Shown: piece by piece, positions 34,143 to 43,357 of the stretch
Layout of the letters: every line of letters starts with the position of its first letter
Numbering within the stretch: position 1 is the stretch's first letter
From: Olleya sp. Bg11-27
GTDB lineage: Bacteria > Bacteroidota > Bacteroidia > Flavobacteriales > Flavobacteriaceae
DNA: 64,000 bases
Reading direction: 5' to 3'
Assembly (NCBI RefSeq): GCF_002831645.1
Contig: NZ_CP025117.1
Location: 3,053,001 to 3,117,000, forward strand
Position numbers and translations under genes: made by a program
The notes under the pieces: generated by a model
What the model saw: the letters and a program-made list of their open reading frames with translations, nothing else
Databases searched by the model: none
What the model was told of the DNA's origin: nothing

Positions 34143-34994
34143 ATGAACATTAACGAAAAAATAATAATTAAATATTTTGACATAATTGTCAGAGAATTAG
34201 ATGATGTTTCATTTTTTAGTATAAACAATATACTGATTGACAACAAACATCTTAATATCAATACTCAAAAAGAAAAAGAATATCTATTTGAGTTATCTGA
34301 CAAGATTAAAACTTTTGGTATTTCTAGAGGTTATTTTCTAAAAAATGGAGATAACGGATGGATGAAATTGAGTGAAAAAGGTATTGATTTAAAAGACTCT
34401 AAAAAAGGAGTCAGTAAATTTACGAATAGCTCTAAACAGAAGTTTGAATTCACTTATGATGGAATAATATCTTATATAAAGAGTAATAAAATTGCTGCAA
34501 TAATTTTAGTCGTAATTGTTGCCTTTTTTGGTTTTTCAAAAATCATTAATGAAATTACTCAAACAAAAGAAAATTTCGAGAAATTTAATAATACAAGTGA
34601 AGAACCTAAATCAGAGGATACGATTTCAAGTGAATTAACCGAGAATCAAGTTAAAAAAAGTAATTCTAATCCAATATTAATTGATAGCTTAGAATTGCCT
34701 TATCTCAAAAACTACCCTATTCTGGACAAAGGAATATATTTAAACTATCATTTTAATGATTTAGTGCTTGGAGGAGTAAATATTGATTCTTTAAAAATAA
34801 ACGGCAGAACTTATGACGGAGAACCTCTAGAATTTAGGAATTATAATAAAACAATTGAAACAAGTATAACCCAACAACCATATATTGAAATAAAATATAA
34901 AGGAAATTTTTATTCAATTGAAATACTTGGAAAACATTATTCATTTGATTGTATAATTAAAAAGAATATTATTCCAACTTTGAACTTAAAATAA
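34143..34994 (+). CDS. Single-pass membrane protein with winged-helix-like N-terminus (cassette 10)
   Basis: A 283-aa protein. Residues 1-85 are helical and end in GWMKLSEKGIDLKDSKKG, like the wing of a small winged-helix domain. One membrane segment follows (IAAIILVVIVAFFGFSKII, about 118-136), then a Glu/Ser-rich linker and a C-terminal beta-rich domain of ~100 residues with LDKGIYLNYHFNDLVLGGVNIDSLKINGRTY. A cytoplasmic sensor joined to an extracytoplasmic domain is plausible but unproven. I start at ATG 34143, 19 bp after the core; an in-frame ATG at 34098 lies in the repeat. Confidence 0.62.
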   Translation: MNINEKIIIKYFDIIVRELDDVSFFSINNILIDNKHLNINTQKEKEYLFELSDKIKTFGISRGYFLKNGDNGWMKLSEKGIDLKDSKKGVSKFTNSSKQKFEFTYDGIISYIKSNKIAAIILVVIVAFFGFSKIINEITQTKENFEKFNNTSEEPKSEDTISSELTENQVKKSNSNPILIDSLELPYLKNYPILDKGIYLNYHFNDLVLGGVNIDSLKINGRTYDGEPLEFRNYNKTIETSITQQPYIEIKYKGNFYSIEILGKHYSFDCIIKKNIIPTLNLK

Positions 34995-34999
34995 AAAAC

Positions 35000-35134
35000 T
35001 AATGCCAACAAAGTATATAATCCATTGCTAGTTCTAGACTGCTTACGAATATTCCTGCGGAATATTCTATTCGGTTTTTATTTGCTAAATTAGTTGCTTA
35101 CACACGCAACGTATCATATACAGAACCGTTATGT
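35000..35134 (+). repeat. attC-like site (class A) after cassette 10
   Basis: TAATGCCAAC (35000-35009) complements GTTGGCATTA (34124). Inner hairpin GAATATTCC/GGAATATTC, class A motif TTTGCTAAATTAGTTGCTTA, right arm CAACGTATCATATAC, core GTTATGT at 35128-35134. Confidence 0.77.
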
Positions 35135-35160
35135 GTAAGCTAAAAAAACATCGTGCTAAA

Positions 35161-36435
35161 ATGATAAATTTTGAAAAACTATTAATTGCAATTTTACTAT
35201 TGAGCATTATTTCTTGCCAAAAATCAGAAGAAAGGTCAGAAAAAAAAGATGATAATATTGAACAAATCAACGGAATACAAATCGGAATATCGGATAGGCT
35301 AAATTCTGGAATACTTGACCAAGACAGAGAACTTTTAATCTATCTACCCGAAAGCGCAAAAGACCCAAGTAGAAAGAAAGAAAAATATCCAGTTGTATAC
35401 CTTTTGGATGGGCATTATTCGTTTCTTCCATTTGTAGCAATGTTAAAGCAGTATAGCGAACTAAATGACACTAAAATACTTCCCGAAATGATTGTCATCG
35501 CTATTCCAAATATAGATTTCAACAGCAGAATGATGGATTTTTCGCCTACGACAGCTGGAAAACCCCAACAATATGGTGGTGGAAATAAGTTTTTAGAATT
35601 TATGAGTACGGAACTATTTCCATACATTGAAAAGAATTATCCAGTTTCTGATAACAGAACAATTGTGGGTCACTCTTTAGGTGGCGCGGTAGTTATGAAT
35701 GCTTTAACAAGCAAACCAGAAATGTTTGACAATTACTTGATGATAGATGGAAGTCTCTCTTTTGATAATGAACTCTTTCTCAAAAATCCAAATTATACTC
35801 TTAACGGAATGGGTTTAAATGATAAAAAAATTTTCATTGCTATTGCCAATACTGCAACTTTTGGTAGTAGTTTGGAGAGTATTAAAAAAGATTCAATTCG
35901 AGCAAATAATCATGCTCGTCATTCACTTGAACTTATTAAGCAAATAGAACATATGGAAACAGATTTAAATATGGATTGGAAATACTACGAGAATGACACT
36001 CACGGAAGTACAGTATATCCCGCACAAAAAGATGGTTTTCGGTTTTTCTATCCTTGGTTTGAATTTAAAAAGGAACATAAGTATCGAAGTAAATATTTTA
36101 TCCCTAAAACAAAAGAAGACAGGTTTGTTAATTTGACAAAATCACACTTTGAAATTATCTCTCAAAAATTTGGTTATAATTTTAAACCCGAAAAACAATG
36201 GGTAAGTTCAAAAGCCTATATGTTGTTAAATTTTCACAAACAACCCAATCAAGCGAAGGAAGTATTTGAATTAAACATTGATTATTATCCAAATGATGCG
36301 AGTACGTACAAAGATTTAGCAGATTTCTATTTATCTCAAAAAGATTCGATTTCAGCTAATAAGTATTACATTAAAAGTCTCGAATTAGATGATAATTCAC
36401 AAATTCGAGAAATAGTAAATAAGTTAGGAACTTGA
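35161..36435 (+). CDS. Lipoprotein esterase (Fes/IroE-like alpha/beta hydrolase) with TPR tail (cassette 11)
   Basis: A 424-aa lipoprotein (lipobox SIISC, Cys about residue 18) with an esterase D/Fes-type hydrolase domain: YPVVYLLDGHYSF, MIVIAIPN, the nucleophile Ser in IVGHSLGGAVVMNAL, and a catalytic-type His in ENDTHGSTVYPAQ. Residues ~340-420 form TPR-like helices (DASTYKDLADFYLSQKDSISANKYYIKSLELDD). Family members hydrolyse ester siderophores or other acyl esters. I start at ATG 35161 with the signal peptide; an in-frame ATG at 35131 is part of the core box GTTATGT. ORF complete; likely active. Confidence 0.78.
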   Translation: MINFEKLLIAILLLSIISCQKSEERSEKKDDNIEQINGIQIGISDRLNSGILDQDRELLIYLPESAKDPSRKKEKYPVVYLLDGHYSFLPFVAMLKQYSELNDTKILPEMIVIAIPNIDFNSRMMDFSPTTAGKPQQYGGGNKFLEFMSTELFPYIEKNYPVSDNRTIVGHSLGGAVVMNALTSKPEMFDNYLMIDGSLSFDNELFLKNPNYTLNGMGLNDKKIFIAIANTATFGSSLESIKKDSIRANNHARHSLELIKQIEHMETDLNMDWKYYENDTHGSTVYPAQKDGFRFFYPWFEFKKEHKYRSKYFIPKTKEDRFVNLTKSHFEIISQKFGYNFKPEKQWVSSKAYMLLNFHKQPNQAKEVFELNIDYYPNDASTYKDLADFYLSQKDSISANKYYIKSLELDDNSQIREIVNKLGT

Positions 36436-36452
36436 AACAAACAGCGGAAAAG

Positions 36453-36860
36453 CCTACACATAACAAAGTACTGTGTGAAATAACAAGAAAATCTCATTAA
36501 TTTTTCTCTATAGTCCTGTCCTTTTATACTCTTTGTCAAATATTAATCCTGATTTACCAACACTAGTAACCGCTACAAAACCCCATGCTATTTTAATAGA
36601 TTAAGCCAAAAGCCACTACAAATATTGCTTTGGATCGCACTATTTTTATAACAATGGGGGTTTCCGTAAACAGCCTACAACTACTTAGTGTACCTTTAAG
36701 CCCTAATTAACAGTAAAATATACGTAGTTATACGCATTGTACATTTTGGTTATTAATTGTAGCTTCGCTTTTCAAATATAAAAACAGGAACTAAAGTTGC
36801 GGATATCCCACAATATTTACGGGATATGTGGAACAAAGGTCTCCATATAACGAGTTGGCA
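36453..36860 (+). repeat. Long attC-like intercassette repeat (class E), copy 4
   Basis: R''-like CCTACACATAAC (36453-36464) complements GTTATGTGTAAGC (35128). Left block AAAGTACTGTGTGAAATAAC, then the conserved block with TACGTA/TACGCA dyad and ATATCCC/GGGATAT hairpin, core GTTGGCA at 36854-36860. Confidence 0.72.
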
Positions 36861-36868
36861 TTAATTTA

Positions 36869-37603
36869 ATGAAGAACTTTTTAACATACATTTTATTAAT
36901 TTTTCTATTTAGTTGTTCTTCTACACAACAGAAAGAAAAGTTAATTGGAAATTGGTATTCAAATAGTGATGATAACTTTGGGTTTTTCGAATTTCAATTT
37001 TATAATGACTCGCTTATTTTTTATGATAGACTTGGAAAAACTCTCGCGCAATGGGAAGTTGATAAAGACAAAATTCACTTAACAGACATAAACGGATTTA
37101 CCAATAAAAAGGAATTAACTTATTCCTATAAATTAAATAAATCAAACGAATTACTTACCCTTAAAATTTTAGGAGACACTATAATTCAATTCCCTGAACT
37201 AATTAAAGCTAAAAATACTTATGACTTTTTCCAAAAAAATATCGGTATTGAAATTGATTTACCAATAAAAAGCAACGAATTAATCCCATTAAATTTGCCT
37301 AATAATTTGATTTTTAATGTTTATGCAGGTTTTTCAGACAACAATTTTATTGTAAAAACCAATTCTACATCTAACTTGAAAAATCTGGAAAAAGAAGTAA
37401 GCGATTTTAAAAAAAACTTACGAGAAGAATTAAGACCATTCGCAAGATTTAACTTGATTGCTGACAAAAATATAACTGATTTTCAAATGGACTCAATTAA
37501 AGACCAACTTAAAAGAACTTCAATTGAGCAGATTTTCAGAACTTATAAAAATAAACAAGCCGATTATGAAAATAATTTGAATTGGTTTGGACAAAAAGAA
37601 TAA
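36869..37603 (+). CDS. Lipoprotein with lipocalin-like and ExbD-like parts (cassette 12)
   Basis: A 244-aa lipoprotein (lipobox FLFSC, Cys about residue 16). The N-terminal part, KLIGNWYSNSDDNFGFFEFQFYNDSLIFYDRLG--AQWEVDKDKIHLTD, has the strand pattern of lipocalin-like beta barrels. The C-terminal ~110 residues (EIDLPIKSNELIPLNLPNN... FNLIADKNITDFQMDSIKDQLKRTSIEQIFRTYK) resemble the periplasmic domain of ExbD/TolR, including the ADKN-x-x-x-F-x-x-x turn. A stand-alone ExbD-like domain on a lipoprotein might interact with TonB/Tol machinery; this is inference. ATG is 15 bp after the core. Confidence 0.6.
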   Translation: MKNFLTYILLIFLFSCSSTQQKEKLIGNWYSNSDDNFGFFEFQFYNDSLIFYDRLGKTLAQWEVDKDKIHLTDINGFTNKKELTYSYKLNKSNELLTLKILGDTIIQFPELIKAKNTYDFFQKNIGIEIDLPIKSNELIPLNLPNNLIFNVYAGFSDNNFIVKTNSTSNLKNLEKEVSDFKKNLREELRPFARFNLIADKNITDFQMDSIKDQLKRTSIEQIFRTYKNKQADYENNLNWFGQKE

Positions 37604-37607
37604 AAAC

Positions 37608-37746
37608 TAATGCCAACACCGTGTAAAAAACATTGCTTATTTTAGTTAAACCGAAAAGCTGTTGCTTTTTTGCTAACTCTGATTTTCCTGCGGAAAATCC
37701 TCGCACACAAAACCGCAACGTTCCTTACACATCAACGTTGTTGTAC
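37608..37746 (+). repeat. attC-like site (class B) after cassette 12
   Basis: TAATGCCAAC (37608-37617) complements GTTGGCATTA (36854). Left arm CCGTGTAAAAAACATTGC, inner hairpin GATTTTCC/GGAAAATC, right arm GCAACGTTCCTTACAC, core GTTGTAC at 37740-37746. Confidence 0.75.
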
Positions 37747-37758
37747 CCAATTTGAAAA

Positions 37759-38688
37759 ATGAACATTTCTGATAGATTTATAGGCTGTATTTTAGGAGGA
37801 GTAATTGGAGATGCTTACGGAAGTGCTTATGAAAATATTGCTAAAGAAGATAATTCTGATACTACATATTATCCATTTGGAAAACCTGAAATAAAAATAC
37901 CAGAATGGAGAATAACTGATGACACGCAACTCACTCTTGCCACTTGCGAAACAATGACTGAAAATGAAATATTAGATGCGAAATTCTTTGCGGATAAATA
38001 TTTGGATTTTTACAAGTCAAGAAAAATAACAGGAATTGGAGCGAGTACTTTAAAAGCAATGCAAGAATTAGAAGTTGGCGGACATTGGAATTTGGTTGGC
38101 AGAAAAGGAGAATTTGCTGCTGGAAATGGTGCCGCAATGAGAATTGCACCTTTAGGTTTTGAGCTTAATATTTCAAGAAATACAATTAAAGATATTTGCA
38201 ATATAACTCACCAAAACGATGAGGCATATGTTGGTGCATTAAGCATAGTTATTGCTATACAAACGATATTAAATAAAACTTGGACAGGAAAAGAGAATCT
38301 ATTACAAATAATAATAAACGGAATTCCTGACACAAGAGTTAGAGATAGACTAATTGAGATTGACAACATAAATTGTGACTTGTCTAAAGTTGGAAAATTT
38401 GGAAATGATGGTTATGTGGTTAATTCTGTTCCATTAGCTATAGCCTTTGCTAGTAAAGTAAATGATATTGGTTTAAGCAAAATGTTTGAACAGATTATAG
38501 AACTTGGTGGAGACACAGATACGAATTGTTCTATTGCTGGACAAATTGCTGGAACTTTAATCGGAATTAAAAACATACCGAATGAACTAATTGACAAGCT
38601 GAAAGGTTTGAATGAATATGATTGGATTTACAAGACAATTAATGAATTTATAGAAAAGAAAAACTGGGTACAACAAAGTACTGTGTGA
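37759..38688 (+). CDS. ADP-ribosylglycohydrolase family protein (cassette 13)
   Basis: A 309-aa DraG/ARH-type hydrolase. The N-terminal GCILGGVIGDAYGSAYEN, the dinuclear metal motif ITDDTQLTLATCE (about residues 53-65) and the C-terminal metal motif GGDTDTNCSIAGQIAGTLIG (about 252-271) are all present. Such enzymes remove ADP-ribose from proteins or small molecules; on a mobile cassette it could reverse a toxin's ADP-ribosylation, but this is not shown. The frame runs through the R'' box TGGGTACAAC and takes its stop TGA (38686-38688) from the intercassette repeat, giving the tail WVQQSTV. Confidence 0.88.
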   Translation: MNISDRFIGCILGGVIGDAYGSAYENIAKEDNSDTTYYPFGKPEIKIPEWRITDDTQLTLATCETMTENEILDAKFFADKYLDFYKSRKITGIGASTLKAMQELEVGGHWNLVGRKGEFAAGNGAAMRIAPLGFELNISRNTIKDICNITHQNDEAYVGALSIVIAIQTILNKTWTGKENLLQIIINGIPDTRVRDRLIEIDNINCDLSKVGKFGNDGYVVNSVPLAIAFASKVNDIGLSKMFEQIIELGGDTDTNCSIAGQIAGTLIGIKNIPNELIDKLKGLNEYDWIYKTINEFIEKKNWVQQSTV

Positions 38689-39069
38689 AATAACAAGAAA
38701 ATCTCATTGATTTTTCTCTATAGTCCTGTCCTTTTATACTCTTTGTCAAATATTAATCCTGATTTACCAATAGAGTAATCGCTACAAAAACCCATACTAT
38801 TCTAATAGATTAAGCCAAAAACCACTACAAATATTACTTTACATCGCACTATTTTTACAACAATGAGGTTTTCCGTAAACAGCCTACAACTACTTAGTGT
38901 ACCTTTAAGCCCTAATTAACAGTAAAATATACGTAGTTATACGTATTGTACACTTTGGTTATTAATTGTAGCTTCGCTTTTCAAATATAAAAACAGGAAC
39001 TAAAGTTGCGGATATCCCACAATATTTACGGGATATGTGGAACAAAGGTCTCCATATAACGAGTTGTAG
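38665..39069 (+). repeat. Long attC-like intercassette repeat (class E), copy 5
   Basis: TGGGTACAAC (38665-38674) complements GTTGTACCCA (37740). Almost identical to copies 2 and 4 over ~390 bp; core GTTGTAG at 39063-39069. The dyad is TACGTA-GTTA-TACGTA. Confidence 0.75.
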
Positions 39070-39087
39070 CCAATTTAAAAAAACGAA

Positions 39088-39852
39088 ATGTCAATAACAA
39101 AAGAATCAGAATTAATCGGAATGAAAAAAATTAGTGAAGTTGTTGGAACTACACTAAAATTAATGAGAGAATACGCTAAAATTGGAATGTCAACTAAAGA
39201 ACTTGATGAATACGGAGGTGATATTTTAAAAAGTTATGGTGCTAAATCTGCACCTTACGAAACTTATGGATTCCCTGGTTACTCTTGTATAAGTGTAAAT
39301 GAAGAAGCTGCTCACGGAATACCATCAGAGAAAAAAATATTGAAAGAAGGTGATTTAATTAATATTGATGTATCAGCAGAATTAAATGGTTTTTGGTCTG
39401 ATAATGGAGGTTCTTTTGTCCTTGGAAAAGACATTCATAATCACCAACCTCTTGTAAATGCTTCTAAAAACATTTTACGCAAAGCAATAAGCAATATCAA
39501 AGGTGGAGTGAAAGTTTCTGAAATTGGATACTTAATAGAAACTGAAGCTAAAAAGTCTGGATTTAAAGTCATTAAAAACTTGGCTGGTCACGGAGTTGGT
39601 AGAAGTTTACACGAAGAGCCTGAAAATATTTTAAATTACAGAGTTAGAAGTAACAAAGAACGATTTAAAAAAAATACTACAGTAGCAATAGAAACTTTCA
39701 TTTCAACAAACTCAACTATTGCTGTAGAGTTGAACGATGGTTGGACCTTAGTAGGAAACAGAGGTGGATATGTAACCCAACACGAACAAACAATATTAAT
39801 CACTGATAAAATTCCAGTAATTTTAACAGAATCTAATGAAATCTGGAACTAA
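39088..39852 (+). CDS. map: Type I methionine aminopeptidase (cassette 14)
   Basis: A 254-aa metallopeptidase that removes the initiator Met from new proteins. All five metal ligands are visible: the two Asp in INIDVSAELNGFWSDNGG, His in LAGHGVGRSLHEEP, Glu in VAIETFIS and Glu in THEQTILIT; the substrate His is in EEAAHGIPSEKK. No N-terminal zinc finger or SH3 extension. Because a map gene normally sits in the ribosomal spc region, this cassette copy is probably an extra one, perhaps giving resistance to a Map inhibitor or a changed specificity. ATG is 25 bp after the core. Confidence 0.88.
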   Translation: MSITKESELIGMKKISEVVGTTLKLMREYAKIGMSTKELDEYGGDILKSYGAKSAPYETYGFPGYSCISVNEEAAHGIPSEKKILKEGDLINIDVSAELNGFWSDNGGSFVLGKDIHNHQPLVNASKNILRKAISNIKGGVKVSEIGYLIETEAKKSGFKVIKNLAGHGVGRSLHEEPENILNYRVRSNKERFKKNTTVAIETFISTNSTIAVELNDGWTLVGNRGGYVTQHEQTILITDKIPVILTESNEIWN

Positions 39853-39857
39853 AATAC

Positions 39858-40056
39858 TGGCTACAACAAAAGCTATAATTAATACGGGTTTTTGTGCCTA
39901 AAATTAAGTTTAGTGCTTTTTAATAAAGTCCGCCAAATCTTTTGATTTGGCTTTAATATTGAAAAAGGTAAAACAAAATAAAAAAATTTGGCTGAGTAGT
40001 TAACCGAAAATTTACTACTTCTAAATCCCGTAATAACAATAGCTAAAACGTTACCT
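39858..40056 (+). repeat. attC-like site (class C) after cassette 14
   Basis: TGGCTACAAC (39858-39867) complements GTTGTAGCCA (39063). Arms AGCTATAATTAATACGGG and CCCGTAATAACAATAGCT pair almost fully; inner hairpin GCCAAATC/GATTTGGC; core GTTACCT at 40050-40056. About 200 bp, longer than class A. Confidence 0.76.
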
Positions 40057-40084
40057 GCAAGCAAAGAGCAGCGTAATTAATGAG

Positions 40085-43000
40085 ATGCAAATTTGCTTTT
40101 ACAACATGAAAAATATGAACCCAGATATAACCTCTTTTGGAATAAGTTTAGCAGCAGGAATTGTGATTGAAGTTTATAAATCAGTTTTTCCAATAAATAT
40201 TACTCAACAAATTGAAAATGCATTTAATGAAGCTATAAATAAATGCGTTAAAAACGATGATATTACAAAAAGAACATATAAAAGCGAACTTAAGAAAATT
40301 ATTGAAGTAAATTATAGAAAAAACCCAAATGCAAACCTTAAAGATAATTCTATAACAGGTTTACATGATAGATTTTTTATTGAGTTTGAATTAGCTCTTA
40401 TTAAAAGAGAAGCTGTCTATAATTATATTAAGGAAGCTCGAGATGATTCTCGGTTTTTCACATTAACAGAAGGGCAGAAAGATATTAAAGAGGGCGTAAA
40501 TGAACTTCGCGAACAAATTGCTTATCTCATCTCCCAAAGCAATCAAGCAGATTCGTTAAAAAATGAATATACAAGACAACTAACTCAATATCAGAAAAAT
40601 TTAGAAGATTTAAATCCTTCTATTGCCCTCAATAATTTATTAGCACTAGAGAAAAGTTTTTTAATTAATAGTTTCAACCCTGAAAATGCACTTAAATCAA
40701 ATATTGAACTTCTTAAAGCCAAATGTTATAGTTTAATTCCTGGTAAGAAAGATGAACCAATAACATGTTATATTAATGCATATAACTTAAATATCAATTC
40801 AATAGAAGCTAAAGAATTAGCGGCATATGCATATTTTGAAACAGAGCATTTTCAGAAAGCTGAAAATTTAGTGACAGATATCTTATTAATTGATGAATAT
40901 AACCCTATAGCTTCAGCTTTAAAAGTAGTATTAACAGATTCGGATTCGTTAAACGATATATTAGCTAATACACCTGCACTTGTGATTAGGAATACTATTT
41001 TTAAAAGGTTTCTTTTTATTTGTTCTAACAAGAGTAATAAATTTAAGGATTTGAACAATGCCTTTGGAAAATATAACGTTTTGTTAGATAACAGTCATTT
41101 TGATAATACTAAATTGACCTATAAAAACTACAAAGAACGAGTATTTCTAGTTGAGTCATTAATTCGGGAATTTGGAAATAATTTATCCGTAAGCTTTATA
41201 CGAGAAACAATTGACAAAGAAAGTATTGGTGATAAATTTAAGATATTAGACAATTTTCTCATTGGAATTAAAAAAACAGAATTAGACGATTTTAAAGTTG
41301 TAAAGTTTTTTCATGCTTATTTTAATTATCTACTTAGTGAGAATAAAGACTCTGTCTATCTATTAAAAGATATTTATAACGATATTGATAAAAAGCACGA
41401 GACTTATTTATTGTTAGTTGCTAATTCTTTGCAAATAGAAAAGGATTTTGATGGGGCGATTAGCCTTATAAACGAAAGTGAACAGAAAAGTGAAATTCTA
41501 TTGTACCTTGAAATGTTTTGTTTTCAACAGAAAGGAAGTCTTAAAGAATATGTAATAACAACAAAGCAATACCTCGGTACTATTAATCAGGTTTCGATAC
41601 TTGATTCTGAAAGAATATTTGGAATAATTGATTACTTAAAAGCTTCTAATAAATTAGATGAATTTGAAACTGATGATTTTATTCAAAAAAAACAGTTTGA
41701 AACAGACTTTATTAAAATAATAATTGAAACTTATATTACTGTACTTAAGGAAAAAAACACAGACAAGACCGTAAAAATTCTAATTAGCATTAAGCCTTTT
41801 GTTCTAGCTCATCAAAATGTGATGTATAAAATTAGGCTCGCAAAACTATTCTATTTCATAAAAGAGTATGAAGAGGCGTACAAAATACTCAATGAGATTG
41901 TAGATAAGAATATTGAAAGTGAAGAGTTGTATTACCTAATTCTTTCATTATATAATGGAAAGTTAGATCAGAAAACATTAAAGCAGTTAATTGTTTACTG
42001 GAGAAAGAGTTTCTCGATTAATCTTAATTTACTTAGGATTGAAATTGAATTAAATTTTAGACTCTATGATTATGATACAATTGTTGAGATTTGTAAATTA
42101 TATATTTCTGAAAAACAAGATGAATTTATCCTGTCAAACTATATTATTGCTTTATATAATTCAGATAAAGAATATAAAAAAGAGTTTGAAGGTTTTTTAA
42201 CGCTTATATGTGATTTTGATTTTCAGCATCCTACTAGTGCAAACTCAGTTGCTGATATATTAAATAGGAAAGCTTATTATAAAGAAGCATTCATTATTTA
42301 CTATAATGCTGCTATAAAATTCCCAGAATCTACATCTGCCTATTTTATGGTAAATATTCCAAAAGAATTAGATGAAGAATATGATATTGTTCAAGAAGGA
42401 CTTTTCATACAATATGAGTCAAATGGTAAATTCAATATTACTGAAGTTACAAATAAATTACCTTTCGTAAAAAAAATAATAGGTAAGCCTATTAACCAAA
42501 GTATTGAAATTGACAAGAAAATAGGAAATCTAAAGCAATACATAACTATAAATAAAATACTTAATAAATACCAAGCATTAAAACTTCAAATCATCGCTGA
42601 AGTTAATGATGATAATCCATTATCTGAAATCCCAATGCAATCGTTCAATTTTAAAGAACACCTTGATTCAGGCGGTAATATTCTTGATTTTTTAAATGAC
42701 ATCGTTGGAAATAATAATTTTGCAGAAGACAAAAAGAATGATACTGAAAGCTATCATAAAGGAGAATTCTCCTTTACTGAAATTGTAATGTCATATTACT
42801 CCACTAATTTTATAAGAGCTCATTATGAATTAAAAAACGATGACGGAGGTTTGTTCCAAATTCATCCTCAACAATATCCTCATTTTGATTTTAGTTTTTA
42901 TGATTATTTTATTCTTGATTTCTCATCTCTTTTGCATTTCTATGATTTATCTATTTCTCATAAAATCATTTATAATAGAAAATTCATATTACCAACAAGT

Positions 43001-43342
43001 ACTAAAACATTAATAAAACAATACCAATCAGAAGGTCTTATATCTCAAGGCAAAAATTATTTGTTAAATAATGATTTTTACCTAGGATTATTAGAATGGA
43101 TTATGGACAATTGTGAATATAAAATGTCTGATTCGAAATTAGATATTGTAAAAAAGTTACCTAATAGAGAAAAGCCAAGTATAGTATATGATTACTTCAT
43201 AGACATATCAAGTCTAATGCTTGAATTCAATAAATCCTTACTTATAACCGATGATATTATGTATGCAAAATTATTTCCTTTAAATTCCAGAAGAAGAATA
43301 GGTAGTAGTGCATATATCATGAAGAATATTGATGGAATATAA
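40085..43342 (+). CDS. Very large helical-repeat protein with PIN-like C-terminus (cassette 15)
   Basis: A 1085-aa protein, by far the largest payload. It starts with a hydrophobic stretch (ITSFGISLAAGIVIEVYKS) and a charged helical region with EGQKDIKEGVNELREQIAYL, then ~700 residues of helical TPR-like repeats (for example AKELAAYAYFETEHFQKAENLVTDIL, YKILNEIVDKNIESEELYYLILSLY). The last ~200 residues contain FILDFSSLLHFYDLSISHK, KFILPTSTKTLIKQYQ and LLITDDIMYAKLF, the order of acidic and hydroxyl positions seen in PIN-like nucleases. A TPR sensor fused to a nuclease effector would fit a defence protein; this is inference. Alternative starts are ATG 40106 and 40115. Confidence 0.6.
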   Translation: MQICFYNMKNMNPDITSFGISLAAGIVIEVYKSVFPINITQQIENAFNEAINKCVKNDDITKRTYKSELKKIIEVNYRKNPNANLKDNSITGLHDRFFIEFELALIKREAVYNYIKEARDDSRFFTLTEGQKDIKEGVNELREQIAYLISQSNQADSLKNEYTRQLTQYQKNLEDLNPSIALNNLLALEKSFLINSFNPENALKSNIELLKAKCYSLIPGKKDEPITCYINAYNLNINSIEAKELAAYAYFETEHFQKAENLVTDILLIDEYNPIASALKVVLTDSDSLNDILANTPALVIRNTIFKRFLFICSNKSNKFKDLNNAFGKYNVLLDNSHFDNTKLTYKNYKERVFLVESLIREFGNNLSVSFIRETIDKESIGDKFKILDNFLIGIKKTELDDFKVVKFFHAYFNYLLSENKDSVYLLKDIYNDIDKKHETYLLLVANSLQIEKDFDGAISLINESEQKSEILLYLEMFCFQQKGSLKEYVITTKQYLGTINQVSILDSERIFGIIDYLKASNKLDEFETDDFIQKKQFETDFIKIIIETYITVLKEKNTDKTVKILISIKPFVLAHQNVMYKIRLAKLFYFIKEYEEAYKILNEIVDKNIESEELYYLILSLYNGKLDQKTLKQLIVYWRKSFSINLNLLRIEIELNFRLYDYDTIVEICKLYISEKQDEFILSNYIIALYNSDKEYKKEFEGFLTLICDFDFQHPTSANSVADILNRKAYYKEAFIIYYNAAIKFPESTSAYFMVNIPKELDEEYDIVQEGLFIQYESNGKFNITEVTNKLPFVKKIIGKPINQSIEIDKKIGNLKQYITINKILNKYQALKLQIIAEVNDDNPLSEIPMQSFNFKEHLDSGGNILDFLNDIVGNNNFAEDKKNDTESYHKGEFSFTEIVMSYYSTNFIRAHYELKNDDGGLFQIHPQQYPHFDFSFYDYFILDFSSLLHFYDLSISHKIIYNRKFILPTSTKTLIKQYQSEGLISQGKNYLLNNDFYLGLLEWIMDNCEYKMSDSKLDIVKKLPNREKPSIVYDYFIDISSLMLEFNKSLLITDDIMYAKLFPLNSRRRIGSSAYIMKNIDGI

Positions 43343-43357
43343 AATTGTATAAATAAA

